Source: Nonomuraea harbinensis
GTDB taxonomy: Bacteria > Actinomycetota > Actinomycetes > Streptosporangiales > Streptosporangiaceae
Assembly (NCBI RefSeq): GCF_019396385.1
Contig: NZ_JAHKRN010000011.1
Span: forward strand, 1-64,000
DNA length: 64,000 bases
Direction of reading: 5' to 3'
The position numbers and the translations under genes were made by a program. The notes under the pieces are model-generated. The model ran no database searches. It saw only the letters and a program-made list of their open reading frames with translations, and was not told the DNA's origin. Below, piece by piece: positions 16,711-25,247 of the stretch (the first letter of the stretch is position 1; every line of letters begins with the position of its first letter).

Positions 16711-18684
16711 CTAGTCTTCGGCCTTGGCCGACGGGAGCTTCTCCGAGATCAGGTTCATCACCGTGCTGTCGGCCAGCGTCGTGACGTCACCGATGCTCCG
16801 GTTCTCCGCCACGTCGCGCAGCAGCCGCCGCATGATCTTGCCGGACCGGGTCTTGGGCAGCTCCGGCACCACCAGGATCTGGCGGGGCTTGGCGATCGGG
16901 CCCAGCGTCTTGGCCACGTGCGCGCGCAGCTCGGCCGCGATGTCGTCGCTCTCCTCGACCGTGCCGCGCAGGATGACGAACGACACGATGGCCTGGCCGG
17001 TCACCGGGTCGGTGGCGCCCACGACCGCCGCCTCGGCCACCTTCGGGTGGCTGACCAGCGCGCTCTCCACCTCGGTGGTGGAGATGTTGTGGCCGGAGAC
17101 GAGCATGACGTCGTCGACCCGGCCCAGCAGCCACAGGTCGCCGTCCTCGTCCTTCTTGGCGCCGTCGCCGGGGAAGTACATCCCGTCGAACCTCGACCAG
17201 TACGTGTCGATGTAGCGCTGGTCGTCGCCCCAGATCGTGCGCAGCATGGCCGGCCACGGCTCGCGGATGACGAGGAACCCGCCGCCGCCGTCGGGCACGC
17301 TGTTGCCCTGGTCGTCGACCACGTCGGCGACGATGCCGGGCAGCGGGCGCATGGCCGCGCCCGGCTTGGCGTGGGTCACGCCGGGCAGCGGGCTGATCAT
17401 GATGGCGCCCGTCTCGGTCTGCCACCAGGTGTCGACCACCGGGCAGCGGTCGCCGCCGATGTTCGCGCGGTACCAGACGTACGCCTCGGGGTTGATCGGC
17501 TCGCCCACCGAGCCCAGGACGCGCAGGCTCGACATGTCGAACTTGGCGGGGATGTCGTCGCCCCACTTCATGAACGTGCGGATGGCCGTGGGCGCGGTGT
17601 AGAGAATCGAGATCTTGTACTTCTGCACGATCTCCCAGAACCGCCCGCGGTGGGGGGTGTCGGGCGTGCCCTCGTAGATCACGCTCGTCGCGCCGTTGGC
17701 CAGCGGGCCGTACACGATGTAGGAGTGGCCGGTCACCCAGCCGATGTCGGCGGTGCACCAGTAGATGTCGGTCTCGGGCTTCAGGTCGAAGACCGCGTCG
17801 TGCGTCCAGGCCGTCTGGGCCAGGTAGCCGCCGGTGGTGTGCAGGATGCCCTTCGGCCTGCCGGTGGTGCCGCTGGTGTAGAGGATGTAGAGGGGGTCCT
17901 CGGCGCCGTGCGGCTCGGCGGTGTGCTCGGTGCTCTGGCGGTCGACGACGTCGTGCCACCACAGGTCCTTGTCGCCGAACGCGACGTCCTGCCCGGTGCG
18001 CCGGACCACCAGGACCTTCTCCACCTGGGGGCTCTCGGCGACGGCCTCGTCCACGGTCGGCTTGAGCGCCGACGGGGCGCCGCGGCGGTAGCCGCCGTCG
18101 GCGGTGACGACCAGCTTGGCGTCGGCGTCGTGGATGCGGCTCTTCAGCGCCGCCGAGGAGAAGCCGCCGAAGACCACCGAGTGGACGGCGCCGATGCGCG
18201 CGCAGGCCAGCATGGTGATCGGCAGCTCGGGGATCATCGGCAGGTAGACGGCCACCCGGTCGCCCTTGCCCACACCCAGCTCGCGCAGGGCGTTGGCGGC
18301 CTTGCAGACCTCGTCCTGCAGCTCGGCGTAGGTGATCACCCGGGAGTCGCCCTCGGGCTCACCCTCCCAGTAGTAGGCGACCTTGTCGCCGTGGCCGGCC
18401 TCGACGTGACGGTCGACGCAGTTGTAGGCGACGTTCAGTTCGCCGCCGACGAACCACTTCGCGAAGGGCGCGTTCCACTCGAGCGTGGTGTCCCAGCGTT
18501 TGGCCCAGGTCAGCCGTTCGGCGACACGCTCCCAGAAGCCGAGGCGATCCGCGTCCGCCTCGGCGTAAGCGGCGGCGGTGACGTTCGCGGCCGCCGCCAG
18601 CTCGGCCGGTGGCGCGAACCGGCGGTTCTCCTGTAGCAAGTTGGACAGGGCCTGGTTCTCTTTGCCAGGGGTCTCCGGGGCCAC
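16711..18684 (-). CDS. acs: Acetyl-CoA synthetase
   Basis: A 657-aa AMP-forming acetate-CoA ligase, full length for the family. Motifs in order: [15 protein letters not shown] (A3), [24 protein letters not shown] (A5), [16 protein letters not shown] with the D of A7 (GRVDDVM), and RSGKIMRR, whose lysine is the catalytic residue that Pat-type enzymes acetylate. It makes acetyl-CoA from acetate through acetyl-AMP. GTG 18684 has AGAAGGAG 9 nt upstream. It is divergent from the Fic-like gene; the shared 250-bp region contains an AT-rich stretch around 18800-18850, probably with both promoters. Confidence 0.96.
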   Translation of the reverse strand: MAPETPGKENQALSNLLQENRRFAPPAELAAAANVTAAAYAEADADRLGFWERVAERLTWAKRWDTTLEWNAPFAKWFVGGELNVAYNCVDRHVEAGHGDKVAYYWEGEPEGDSRVITYAELQDEVCKAANALRELGVGKGDRVAVYLPMIPELPITMLACARIGAVHSVVFGGFSSAALKSRIHDADAKLVVTADGGYRRGAPSALKPTVDEAVAESPQVEKVLVVRRTGQDVAFGDKDLWWHDVVDRQSTEHTAEPHGAEDPLYILYTSGTTGRPKGILHTTGGYLAQTAWTHDAVFDLKPETDIYWCTADIGWVTGHSYIVYGPLANGATSVIYEGTPDTPHRGRFWEIVQKYKISILYTAPTAIRTFMKWGDDIPAKFDMSSLRVLGSVGEPINPEAYVWYRANIGGDRCPVVDTWWQTETGAIMISPLPGVTHAKPGAAMRPLPGIVADVVDDQGNSVPDGGGGFLVIREPWPAMLRTIWGDDQRYIDTYWSRFDGMYFPGDGAKKDEDGDLWLLGRVDDVMLVSGHNISTTEVESALVSHPKVAEAAVVGATDPVTGQAIVSFVILRGTVEESDDIAAELRAHVAKTLGPIAKPRQILVVPELPKTRSGKIMRRLLRDVAENRSIGDVTTLADSTVMNLISEKLPSAKAED

Positions 18685-18932
18685 CTTCGCGCTCCTTCTA
18701 GGGCCAGATCGGGTAGGTCATGTCCCACTTCACCAGGTCACAGCACACCCACACAAGAGGTCTAGACAGGTCTGTACCGTTCGGCGCAGGAAGTCGACAG
18801 CTTGCCGATTTGAATGACAAAAGCTATTGAAACGTTGTCATCCTGAAATGTCCTGCTTGGAGCGCGCCAATTGGAGGCGGCTTTATGGGCCCCGCGAGGG
18901 TGATCCTCTACCCGCGGGTATGGTCGATATCC

Positions 18933-19715
18933 GTGAGTGACCCATTGGCCGCCCTCGCGCGGCTTCCCGGTGTGTCCGAAGCGGTCGACGCCGCACGGGA
19001 GGCCGTCGACCGGCTCTACCGCCACCGCGTCCTGCGCCGGGCGAGCCCGGCCGTGTCCACCGAGTCGTCGCTGCGCGGCGCCCGCGCGTCCGCCGCGATC
19101 GAGGGCGCGGACGTCCCGCTCGACGCGCTGCGCAGGGACGAGGCGCACGACCCGGTCGTGCAGGGAGCGCTGCGCGCCTCCGCGGAGCTGGGCCGCCTCG
19201 GGCCGACCTGGCGCAAGGCCCCCAGGCAGGTGCTGGCCCGCCTGCACACCGTCGCCGCGGCCGGACTGACCGGCCAGGAGGCGCTGGGCCGCCCCCGGAC
19301 CGCCGACGACGCTCCCGACCCGCTCGGCCTGGGCGCGGCGCCGTCCGCCGAGGAGACCGCGGCCCGGATGGAGCGCCTGATCTTGCTGATGGACGGCGCC
19401 ACCAAGGCCGCCCCGGCGCTGGTGCTGGCCGCCGTCGTGCACGCCGAGCTGGCGGTGCTGCGGCCCTTCGGCACGGCCGACGGCGTCGTGGCGCGCGCCG
19501 CCGAGCGGCTCACGCTGGTGGAGTACGGGCTCGACCCCAAGTCGCTGGTGGCCGTCGAGGTGGGGCATCTGGAGCTGCCGTACGCCGAGGGCTTGCGGGC
19601 CTATCTGAGCGGCACACCCGAGGGCGTGGCCCAGTGGATACAGCAATGTGCCTCTGCGGTAAGCCTGGGGGTGCGGGAAGCGGTCGCCATCTGCGAAGCC
19701 ATGCAAAGAGGCTGA
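18933..19715 (+). CDS. Fic-like protein with degenerate active site
   Basis: About 260 aa, helical. An N-terminal segment RASAAIEGADV matches the S/T-x3-E-G/N inhibitory helix of Fic AMP-transferases. Around residues 165-185 HAELAVLRPFGTADGVVARA aligns with the Fic core H-x-F-x2-I-H-P-F-x-D-G-N-G-R-x-G-R, but the catalytic HPF histidine is arginine and the D-G-N-G-R loop has become TADGVVA. It is therefore probably unable to transfer AMP and may act by binding. GTG 18933 is used; TATGGT lies 8 nt upstream. The gene is adjacent to acs as in Streptomyces (recalled). Family assignment is from motif reading only. Confidence 0.65.
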   Translation: MSDPLAALARLPGVSEAVDAAREAVDRLYRHRVLRRASPAVSTESSLRGARASAAIEGADVPLDALRRDEAHDPVVQGALRASAELGRLGPTWRKAPRQVLARLHTVAAAGLTGQEALGRPRTADDAPDPLGLGAAPSAEETAARMERLILLMDGATKAAPALVLAAVVHAELAVLRPFGTADGVVARAAERLTLVEYGLDPKSLVAVEVGHLELPYAEGLRAYLSGTPEGVAQWIQQCASAVSLGVREAVAICEAMQRG

Positions 19716-19726
19716 GAAACGTAGCT

Positions 19727-19754
19727 GACGGCGCCTCTGTCAAGAGACGCCGTC
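19727..19754 (+). terminator. Terminator after Fic-like gene
   Basis: GACGGCG and CGCCGTC pair, extended by CTCT/AGAG around loop GTCA. It starts 11 nt past the stop codon. Confidence 0.65.
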
Positions 19755-20007
19755 CGCCGGTGCATCACGCCGGGTTACCAAGCGTGCACCTCAATTCGTC
19801 GGAGCGGGTCAAGCCCGTCACGACGCGCCTCCCGCGGCTGGTCGCGCGTGGGTACCCGGTTGATGCACCCGGACCACTGGTCCGTGACACCTTTCTATGA
19901 CGGATCAGCCCTGATGGGAACCCCCGGGAGCAAGACCTTTACCGGAGGTTGGCCGCGTGTCCGGTGTGGCGGATCGGCGTCGCGGTACGGGGCGTGGTTA
20001 TCAAGTC

Positions 20008-20146
20008 GTGATGATCACTGTCCGTGATCGGCTTTATGTGATCGTTATGCGATTACGAAAAAACTTGGCGGAAATACCAGATTGCGCCTCGACGAAACTC
20101 GAGTGGATCGGGCAGCATACGGTGGTATCACCAGAAACTGGAGTGA
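20008..20146. promoter_or_regulatory. Cluster of GTGA/TCAC half-sites (BldD-like)
   Basis: GTGATGATCAC (20008-20018) is a perfect palindrome, GTGA-N3-TCAC. Further GTGA copies start at 20024 and 20038. GGTGGTATCACC lies at 20121-20132 and AGTGA at 20142. The BldD consensus is AGTGA-Nm-TCACC, so BldD control of the tad locus is possible. This is a pattern match only. Confidence 0.3.
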
Positions 20147-20220
20147 CTGCGCATGGGCTGGGTTTCCAAGTCCCTTGCCATGCTCCGGTGAAGTGATGAA
20201 AGCTTTCTTCTGAAACGGGA

Positions 20221-20244
20221 CCGGCTCTACCCCCCCGGAGCCGG
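20221..20244. terminator. Hairpin in tad leader (1)
   Basis: CCGGCTC and GAGCCGG form a 7-bp stem around a C-rich loop. It could be a terminator or attenuator. Confidence 0.4.
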
Positions 20245-20253
20245 ACCGAACAG

Positions 20254-20287
20254 GCGACCCCCGCTCTCCCCCCCGGCGGGGGTCGCC
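20254..20287. terminator. Hairpin in tad leader (2)
   Basis: GCGACCCCCGC and GCGGGGGTCGC form a perfect 11-bp stem with a C-rich loop, 10 nt after the first hairpin and 139 nt before ssd. No T-run follows on either strand. Confidence 0.45.
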
Positions 20288-20425
20288 CCATTTCCGGACT
20301 TCGCCCGTAGCCGTCGTCCACAGCCTGTGCACGGCCTGCGGCGTCATCCCCAGAACCGCGTTCGCCTCCCCGCGCCCGGCCTCGTCCCGGGCATGGTCGG
20401 ACCTCCCCGACCCCGAGGGAGTCCG

Positions 20426-21466
20426 ATGAATCGCCCACTGGTCATCACCGAGGACCGCGACCTGCTCGACGACCTGGTCCGCGTCGCCGCCGCGGCCGGC
20501 GCCCAGATCGACGTGGCCCACGCGCCGGCCCACGCCCGCCCGTTCTGGAGCCTCGCCCCGCTGGTGGTCGTCGGCGCCGACCTCGCCGACGCCGTCGCCG
20601 CCTGCGCCCCTCCCGCCAGAGACCGCGTGCTCCTCGTCACCCGCGCCCCCGACGACCCCGACACCTGGCGCCGCTGCGTCTCGGTCGGCGCCCAGGCCGT
20701 CGTGCCCCTCCCCGACGAGGAGCGGCGCCTGGTCGAGGAGTTCGCCGACGCCATGGAGCCCCACCCGCGGTCCGGCGCGGTCCTCTGCGTCATCGGCGGC
20801 CGGGGCGGCGCGGGAGCCAGCGTGCTGTCGGCGTGCCTGGCGCTCAGAGCCTCCGGCGACCGCCTCCGCACCCTGCTGGTCGACGCCGACCCGCTGGGCG
20901 GCGGCCTGGACGCCCTTCTGGGCCAGGAGGAGACGCAGGGGGCCCGCTGGGCCGACCTGGTGGCCAGGCAGGGCCGCATCAGCTCCACGGCCCTCCAAGG
21001 AGCCCTTCCCTGCTTCGGCGACCTCGCGGTCCTGTCGTTCCACCGGGGCGAGGTCCGCCCCATCCCCAGGGAGGCCATGCGCTCGGTCCTCGAAGCCGGC
21101 CGCCGGGGCTTCGACCTGGTGATCGTCGACCTTCCCCGCCACCTCGACGCGGCCGCCGCCGAAGCCCTGGGCAGGGCCACCACCACCCTCCTGGTGGTCA
21201 CGGCCGACGTCCGCGGGGTCCTGTCCGCCGCCCAGGTCCTGCGGCAGGCGGCCGAGCACACCTCCGACATCCGCGCCGTCATCCGCCCCGGCGTCCTCGA
21301 CGCCGACGCGGCGGCGGCCTCCCTGTCCATCCCCGCCGCCGCCCACCTGCCCGACCACCCCCGCCTGACGGCCACGCTCAACCGCGGCGAACTCCCCAGA
21401 CTGGGCCCCCGCACCACCCTCGGCGCCCTCTGCACGACGCTCCTCCACGATCTCCTCCCGGCGTGA
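20426..21466 (+). CDS. ssd: Septum-site/pilus-localisation ATPase-like protein (Ssd/TadZ, CpaE-like)
   Basis: A 346-aa protein. The N-terminus (about 1-110) is a receiver-like domain (LVITEDRDLLDDLVRV). The rest is a MinD/ParA fold with VIGGRGGAGASVLSACLAL at the P-loop, LLVDADPLGGGLDALLG at switch I and FDLVIVDLPRHLD at switch II. The P-loop has no lysine, so ATP hydrolysis is doubtful, as in TadZ and mycobacterial Ssd (Rv3660c). It heads the tad genes and presumably sets where the pilus machine assembles. ATG 20426 has GAGGGAG 5 nt upstream; the stop overlaps tadA by 4 bp. Confidence 0.85.
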   Translation: MNRPLVITEDRDLLDDLVRVAAAAGAQIDVAHAPAHARPFWSLAPLVVVGADLADAVAACAPPARDRVLLVTRAPDDPDTWRRCVSVGAQAVVPLPDEERRLVEEFADAMEPHPRSGAVLCVIGGRGGAGASVLSACLALRASGDRLRTLLVDADPLGGGLDALLGQEETQGARWADLVARQGRISSTALQGALPCFGDLAVLSFHRGEVRPIPREAMRSVLEAGRRGFDLVIVDLPRHLDAAAAEALGRATTTLLVVTADVRGVLSAAQVLRQAAEHTSDIRAVIRPGVLDADAAAASLSIPAAAHLPDHPRLTATLNRGELPRLGPRTTLGALCTTLLHDLLPA

Positions 21467-22752
21467 CCCCTTCGGCCACCGCCCGCGATCCCACCCGAAT
21501 CGAGACCACCGTGCAGGTAACCCCCGAGCTCGTGGAAGCCGTCCGCGTACGCCTCGCCAGAGCGGGAGCCGAACCCACGGCCGCCCAGGTGGCCGTGGCA
21601 CTCCGCGCCGAGAGGGCGGTCTACGGCGACGCCGAGATCCTCGCCGTCGCCCGGGCCCTCTGCGCCGACCTCATCGGCGCGGGCCCGCTGGAGCCGCTCC
21701 TGGCCGCGCCCGAAGTGACGGACGTCCTGGTCAACGGCCCCCGCGAGGTATGGGTCGACGACGGCAGGGGCCTGCGCCTCACCCCCGTCACCTTCACCGA
21801 CGACGCCGCGGTCCGCAGGCTCGCCCAGCGCCTGGCCGCCGCGGCGGGCCGCCGCCTCGACGACGCCTCCCCGTACGTGGACGCCCGCCTCGCCGGAGGC
21901 GTCCGCCTCCACGCGATCCTCCCCCCGATCGCCTCGGGAGGCACCTGCGTCTCGCTGCGCCTGCCGCCCCGCCGCACCTTCACCCTGCCCGACCTGGTGG
22001 CGGCGGGGACCATCACCCCCGCCGCCGTCCCGATCCTCACCACCTTGGTCACCACCAGGAGAGCCTTCCTGATCTCGGGCGGCACCGGCACGGGGAAGAC
22101 GACCCTCCTCTCCGCCCTCCTGTCCCTGGCCGACCCCGGCGAACGCCTCCTCCTGGTCGAGGACTCCGCCGAGCTCCGCCCGCTCCACCCGCACGTGGTC
22201 CGCCTGGAGTCCAGACCCGCCAACGTCGAGGGCGCGGGCGGCGTGGGCCTGCGCGACCTCGTCCGCCAGGCCCTGCGCATGCGCCCCGACCGCCTGGTGG
22301 TCGGCGAGGTCAGAGGCGCGGAAGTGGTCGACCTCCTCGCGGCGCTCAACACGGGCCACGAGGGCGGCTGCGGCACCCTCCACGCCAACACGGCCGCCGA
22401 CGTCCCGCCCCGCCTGGAGGCCCTGGGCTGCGCCGCGGGCCTCAGCAGACAAGCCGTCCACAGCCAACTGGCGGCCGCCCTGGACGTCGTCATCCACCTC
22501 ACCCGCAGCCGCACCGACGGCAGACGCCGCATCTCCGAGATCCGCCTCCTGACCAGAACCGACGACGACCTCGTACGAGCCATCCCCGCCGTGACCTTCA
22601 CCCCCGAAGGCCACGCACACCCAGGCCCCGCCTACACAACCTTGACCGGCGACTCCCCGCCCCTTCCGCCCTCACGAGAAGCCCCGCCGTCCGAGAGCCC
22701 TCGCCCTCTCCCCACCGGCCAGGCTCCCTCTCCCGAGGAGTCCGCGTCATGA
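21463..22752 (+). CDS. tadA: TadA/CpaF-family secretion ATPase
   Basis: A 429-aa type II/IV secretion ATPase that powers Flp pilus assembly. An N-terminal domain with VTDVLVNGPREVWVDD leads to Walker A SGGTGTGKTTLLS, an Asp box LLVEDSAEL, Walker B PDRLVVGEVRG and a His box GHEGGCGTLHAN. The last 40 residues are proline/serine-rich and probably disordered. The GTG overlaps the ssd TGA (GTGA), and its own TGA overlaps tadB (ATGA), so the three are coupled. It corresponds to Rv3659c of the mycobacterial helicase/secretion neighbourhood. Confidence 0.93.
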   Translation: MTPSATARDPTRIETTVQVTPELVEAVRVRLARAGAEPTAAQVAVALRAERAVYGDAEILAVARALCADLIGAGPLEPLLAAPEVTDVLVNGPREVWVDDGRGLRLTPVTFTDDAAVRRLAQRLAAAAGRRLDDASPYVDARLAGGVRLHAILPPIASGGTCVSLRLPPRRTFTLPDLVAAGTITPAAVPILTTLVTTRRAFLISGGTGTGKTTLLSALLSLADPGERLLLVEDSAELRPLHPHVVRLESRPANVEGAGGVGLRDLVRQALRMRPDRLVVGEVRGAEVVDLLAALNTGHEGGCGTLHANTAADVPPRLEALGCAAGLSRQAVHSQLAAALDVVIHLTRSRTDGRRRISEIRLLTRTDDDLVRAIPAVTFTPEGHAHPGPAYTTLTGDSPPLPPSREAPPSESPRPLPTGQAPSPEESAS

Positions 22753-23456
22753 CCGTCGTGGCCGCCGCCTTCCTCATCGCGCTCGCCGTATGGCTCTGGA
22801 CCAGCCCCGACGCCGCGACCCTCCGTCTGGCCAGGCTCACCCACCACGACGACGAGCCGCGCCCGCCCAGCCTGAAGGCCCTGTTCGCCCGCCCGAGCAG
22901 GTCACGCCGAGCCGACGCCTGGCGCCGCGCGTCGATCGAGCTGTGCCACGCGATGACCGCCGAGCTGTCAGCGGGCCGGACCCCCGGCGAGGCCCTGTCC
23001 AGAGCACTCGACGCCGTCGACCTGCCGGACCCCGGCGGGCTCCGCCCCGTGTCGGCCGCGGCCAGAGACGGCGGTGACGTCTCCGCCGCCCTGCTCCGGG
23101 CCGCCCCGGAGGAGGGCGGCGAGGGCCTGCGCCGCCTCGCCGCCTGCTGGGACGTCAGCGTGACGGTCGGCGCCGGCCTGAGCGCCCTCGTGGACCGCGT
23201 GGCGGCGACCCTGCGCGCATCCCAGGCCCACCGGCAGGACGTCGCCGCCCAACTGGCCGGCCCTCGCACGACAGCCAGGATGCTGGCCGTCCTCCCCGCG
23301 CTGGGCCTCCTGATGGCCGCCGCCCTGGGCATGCGTCCCCTCACCTTCCTGCTGGGCGGCCTCCCAGGCCTCCTCTGCCTCGCCGCCGGCATCTCCCTGG
23401 ACGCCTGCGGCCTCTGGTGGACCCACCGCATGGCGACCAAAGCGGTGAACCCCTGA
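22749..23456 (+). CDS. tadB: TadB-like type II secretion F-domain protein
   Basis: A 235-aa membrane protein with one N-terminal and two C-terminal hydrophobic helices around a cytoplasmic GspF/T2SSF domain (ELCHAMTAELSAGRTPGEAL is the conserved helix start). This is the inner-membrane platform that couples TadA to pilin extrusion. ATG overlaps the tadA stop by 4 bp. It pairs with tadC downstream, but a 308-bp gap separates them. Confidence 0.85.
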   Translation: MTVVAAAFLIALAVWLWTSPDAATLRLARLTHHDDEPRPPSLKALFARPSRSRRADAWRRASIELCHAMTAELSAGRTPGEALSRALDAVDLPDPGGLRPVSAAARDGGDVSAALLRAAPEEGGEGLRRLAACWDVSVTVGAGLSALVDRVAATLRASQAHRQDVAAQLAGPRTTARMLAVLPALGLLMAAALGMRPLTFLLGGLPGLLCLAAGISLDACGLWWTHRMATKAVNP

Positions 23457-23764
23457 CCCGCCCTGACAAGGCCAGGCGTCCTGCTGAGCAAGCGGAACCG
23501 GCCAACCGACCTGGATGCTCGCGGCCTCACCCCATGACGACCCACCCACAGAAGACCCGCCGCCGCATGACGACCTGCCCCGTGGAGACCCCCGGCCATG
23601 CAAAAACCGACCGCCACGTCACGTCGGCCGCCACGTGGGAGCCGACCGCTACACCAAGACCGGCCGCCATGTGGAGATCACCCCGCCACATCGAAGATCC
23701 ACCGCGCCCGATAAACCCATCCGCTGCGGAAAGTTCCGACCTCCGTCACAGCTAGGACCACCCG
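23457..23764. other. Gap between tadB and tadC with degenerate repeats
   Basis: No gene is seen. The stretch 23530-23700 contains several loosely similar copies of a CCGCCACGT/CCGCATGACGACC-type motif at roughly 28-bp intervals (CATGACGACC at about 23532 and 23565, then GCCGCCACGTGGGAG and GCCGCCATGTGGAG). They are too diverged to define a clean repeat. Confidence 0.4.
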
Positions 23765-24547
23765 ATGCTCGCGCTCGCCTCCATCCTCTGCACTGCCCTG
23801 GCGGCTTACCTCTGGACTTCGCCCACCACTCCCGCGCAACGCCTCGCCCGCCTGCTCCCCGAGCCCTCACCCCGGCAGAACGGATCCCGTCCCGCCGACC
23901 CACCTTCGCCCGTCTGGCTCACTGACAGGGCGCAGACCGGGCGCCGGCTCTCAAGCCGCACCCTCGTCCCGTCGCTCTGCCTGGGTGTTGTTGTCGCCCT
24001 GCTGGTAGGCGGCGTCCCCGGCATCGTCACGGCCCTCCTCGCCACCCCCGTCACCGCGGCAGCCCTTCACCGCAGAGATCCGCCAGAGCTCGAACGCGAC
24101 CGCAACCGGATCACCGCGGACCTGCCGTTCGCCGCCGACCTCATGTCCGCCTGCCTGCTCGCGGGCCAGCCCACCAGCGCCGCCACCGAGACCGCCGCCA
24201 CGGCGATAGGCGGCCCCCTCGGGCTGAGACTCACCTGGGTGGCCGCCCAGCTCAAACTCGGCGCCGACCCCGAGCCGACCTGGACCCACCTGTCCCGCGA
24301 CCCGGCCACAGCCCAACTCGCCCGAGCGATGATCCGAGCGTCCCAGAGCGGCGCCCCCGTGGCCGACATCCTGACCCGCCTGGCGGACGACGCCCGCGAA
24401 ACGTCAAGGGCCGCCTCTGTGGCCGCGGCCCGCAGTGTGGGCGTCAAAGCGGTGGCACCCCTGGGCCTCTGCTTCCTCCCGGCGTTCGTCCTCTTGGGAA
24501 TCGTCCCCGTGGTAGCGGGCTTGGCCACCACGATCGTCCTCCCTTGA
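23765..24547 (+). CDS. tadC: TadC-like type II secretion F-domain protein
   Basis: A 260-aa membrane protein: an N-terminal helix (LALASILCTALAAYLW), a pair of helices around residues 62-95, a T2SSF domain (DLPFAADLMSACLLAGQPTSAA) and a C-terminal helix (LPAFVLLGIVPVVAGLATTIVL). It is the second platform subunit of the Tad system. Its N-terminus resembles that of tadB (AAYLWTSPTTPAQRLARL against AVWLWTSPDAATLRLARL), showing that the two are paralogues. ATG follows GCTAGGACC. Confidence 0.86.
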   Translation: MLALASILCTALAAYLWTSPTTPAQRLARLLPEPSPRQNGSRPADPPSPVWLTDRAQTGRRLSSRTLVPSLCLGVVVALLVGGVPGIVTALLATPVTAAALHRRDPPELERDRNRITADLPFAADLMSACLLAGQPTSAATETAATAIGGPLGLRLTWVAAQLKLGADPEPTWTHLSRDPATAQLARAMIRASQSGAPVADILTRLADDARETSRAASVAAARSVGVKAVAPLGLCFLPAFVLLGIVPVVAGLATTIVLP

Positions 24548-24788
24548 CGAGAGCGCTCCGCCGGTTCCAGCGAGTCCGCGTCGGCTGATCGAGAGCGCTC
24601 CGCCGGTTCCACCGGGCTCGCGTCGGCTGACGAGAGTGCTCCACCGGCTTCAGCAAGCTCGCGTCCGCTGTCTAGACAGCACCGCTGGGTCAGCCGGGCT
24701 CGCGTCCGCTGACGAGAGCGCTTCGTTCCAGCGAGCACGCGTCCGCTGACGAGACCATGCCACCAGGTCCACCGGGCCGCGCGTGCGC
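24545..24788. repeat. Six tandem direct repeats of about 41 bp
   Basis: Copies begin at 24545, 24586, 24628, 24669, 24710 and 24747 (lengths 41, 42, 41, 41, 37, 42). Most start TGACGAGAGCGCTCC; the middle follows CCGGTTCCAGCGAG and the end is GCGTCCGC or GCGTCGGC. Copies 1, 2, 3 and 5 are closest; 4 and 6 have diverged in the first half. The array begins at the tadC stop codon and is not obviously coding. Confidence 0.85.
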
Positions 24789-24852
24789 TCAACGTCGCGT
24801 CCGCTCAACGTCGCGTCCGCTCAACGTCGCGTGCGCTCAACGTCGCGTCCAC
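24789..24852. repeat. Four tandem 16-bp repeats
   Basis: Four consecutive copies of TCAACGTCGCGTCCGC, starting at 24789, 24805, 24821 and 24837. Copies 1 and 2 are identical; copy 3 ends GTGCGC and copy 4 CCAC. The last eight bases equal the end of the adjoining 41-bp unit, suggesting that the short array arose by slippage from its tail. It ends 160 bp before the pilin gene. Confidence 0.9.
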
Positions 24853-25013
24853 CCGATCCCGCCTCCGTTCACGGGTGCTCCCTCCACAGCCTCGGCGCCA
24901 CGTACTCGCTTATCCACAGAACGGCGCTCGGCCCCTTGGGCCCATGCCGGTCCAAGCGAATCTTGGACCCGCACCCCGGGGCGTCGCCCCGGCCCGATCT
25001 TCCTGGAGGCACG

Positions 25014-25247
25014 ATGCAGGACCACAAGAACCTGTCGCTCCGCACCCGCCACCGCCGTTGGTGGTCCGTCAGGCAGGCCCGCCTGGCGGGAGCCGCCCGC
25101 GACAGGGGCATGTCCACCGCCGAGTACGCGGTCGGCACCATCGCCGCCTGCGCCTTCGCCGCTCTGCTCTTCAAGGTGGTCAGCAGTCCCGAAGTGCAGG
25201 AGATGCTCTCCTCGCTGATAGACCGGGCGCTCAACACCAAGGGATGA
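25014..25247 (+). CDS. Flp-type pilin-like protein (DUF4244)
   Basis: A 77-aa prepilin-like protein. A basic leader of about 33 residues ends at G followed by MSTAEYAVGTIAACAFAALLF. This is a class III prepilin site: cleavage after Gly, Glu at +5, then a hydrophobic helix, with a short tail VSSPEVQEMLSSLIDRAL. It is the presumed major subunit of the Tad pilus here, equivalent to Rv3656c. ATG has TGGAGG 5 nt upstream. Its TGA overlaps the tadE ATG by 4 bp. No separate prepilin peptidase (TadV/CpaA) gene lies in the window. Confidence 0.85.
   Translation: MQDHKNLSLRTRHRRWWSVRQARLAGAARDRGMSTAEYAVGTIAACAFAALLFKVVSSPEVQEMLSSLIDRALNTKG

Larger units (their letters stand above)
19755..20425. other. 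670-bp gap upstream of the tad locus
   Basis: No convincing gene. A 79-codon frame from GTG 19957 has GGAGG 8 nt upstream but unusually low third-position GC and no recognisable product. The stretch 20000-20110 is AT-rich (CGATTACGAAAAAACTTGG) and carries repeated GTGA half-sites; two GC-rich hairpins lie just before ssd. The gap probably holds the promoter and 5' leader of the tad operon. Confidence 0.5.

Noticed and set aside
19957..20196. A 79-codon frame with GGAGG 8 nt upstream of its GTG.
   Set aside because: Third-position GC is far below that of real genes here, it covers the AT-rich regulatory patch and no family is recognisable. It could still be a leader peptide.
20327..20426. Upstream start for ssd giving 33 extra residues.
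   Set aside because: The extra sequence is Pro/Arg-rich with no homology, and ATG 20426 has a good ribosome binding site.
24789..24852. Short regularly repeated units considered as a CRISPR array.
   Set aside because: The repeats are contiguous without spacers and no cas gene is present.
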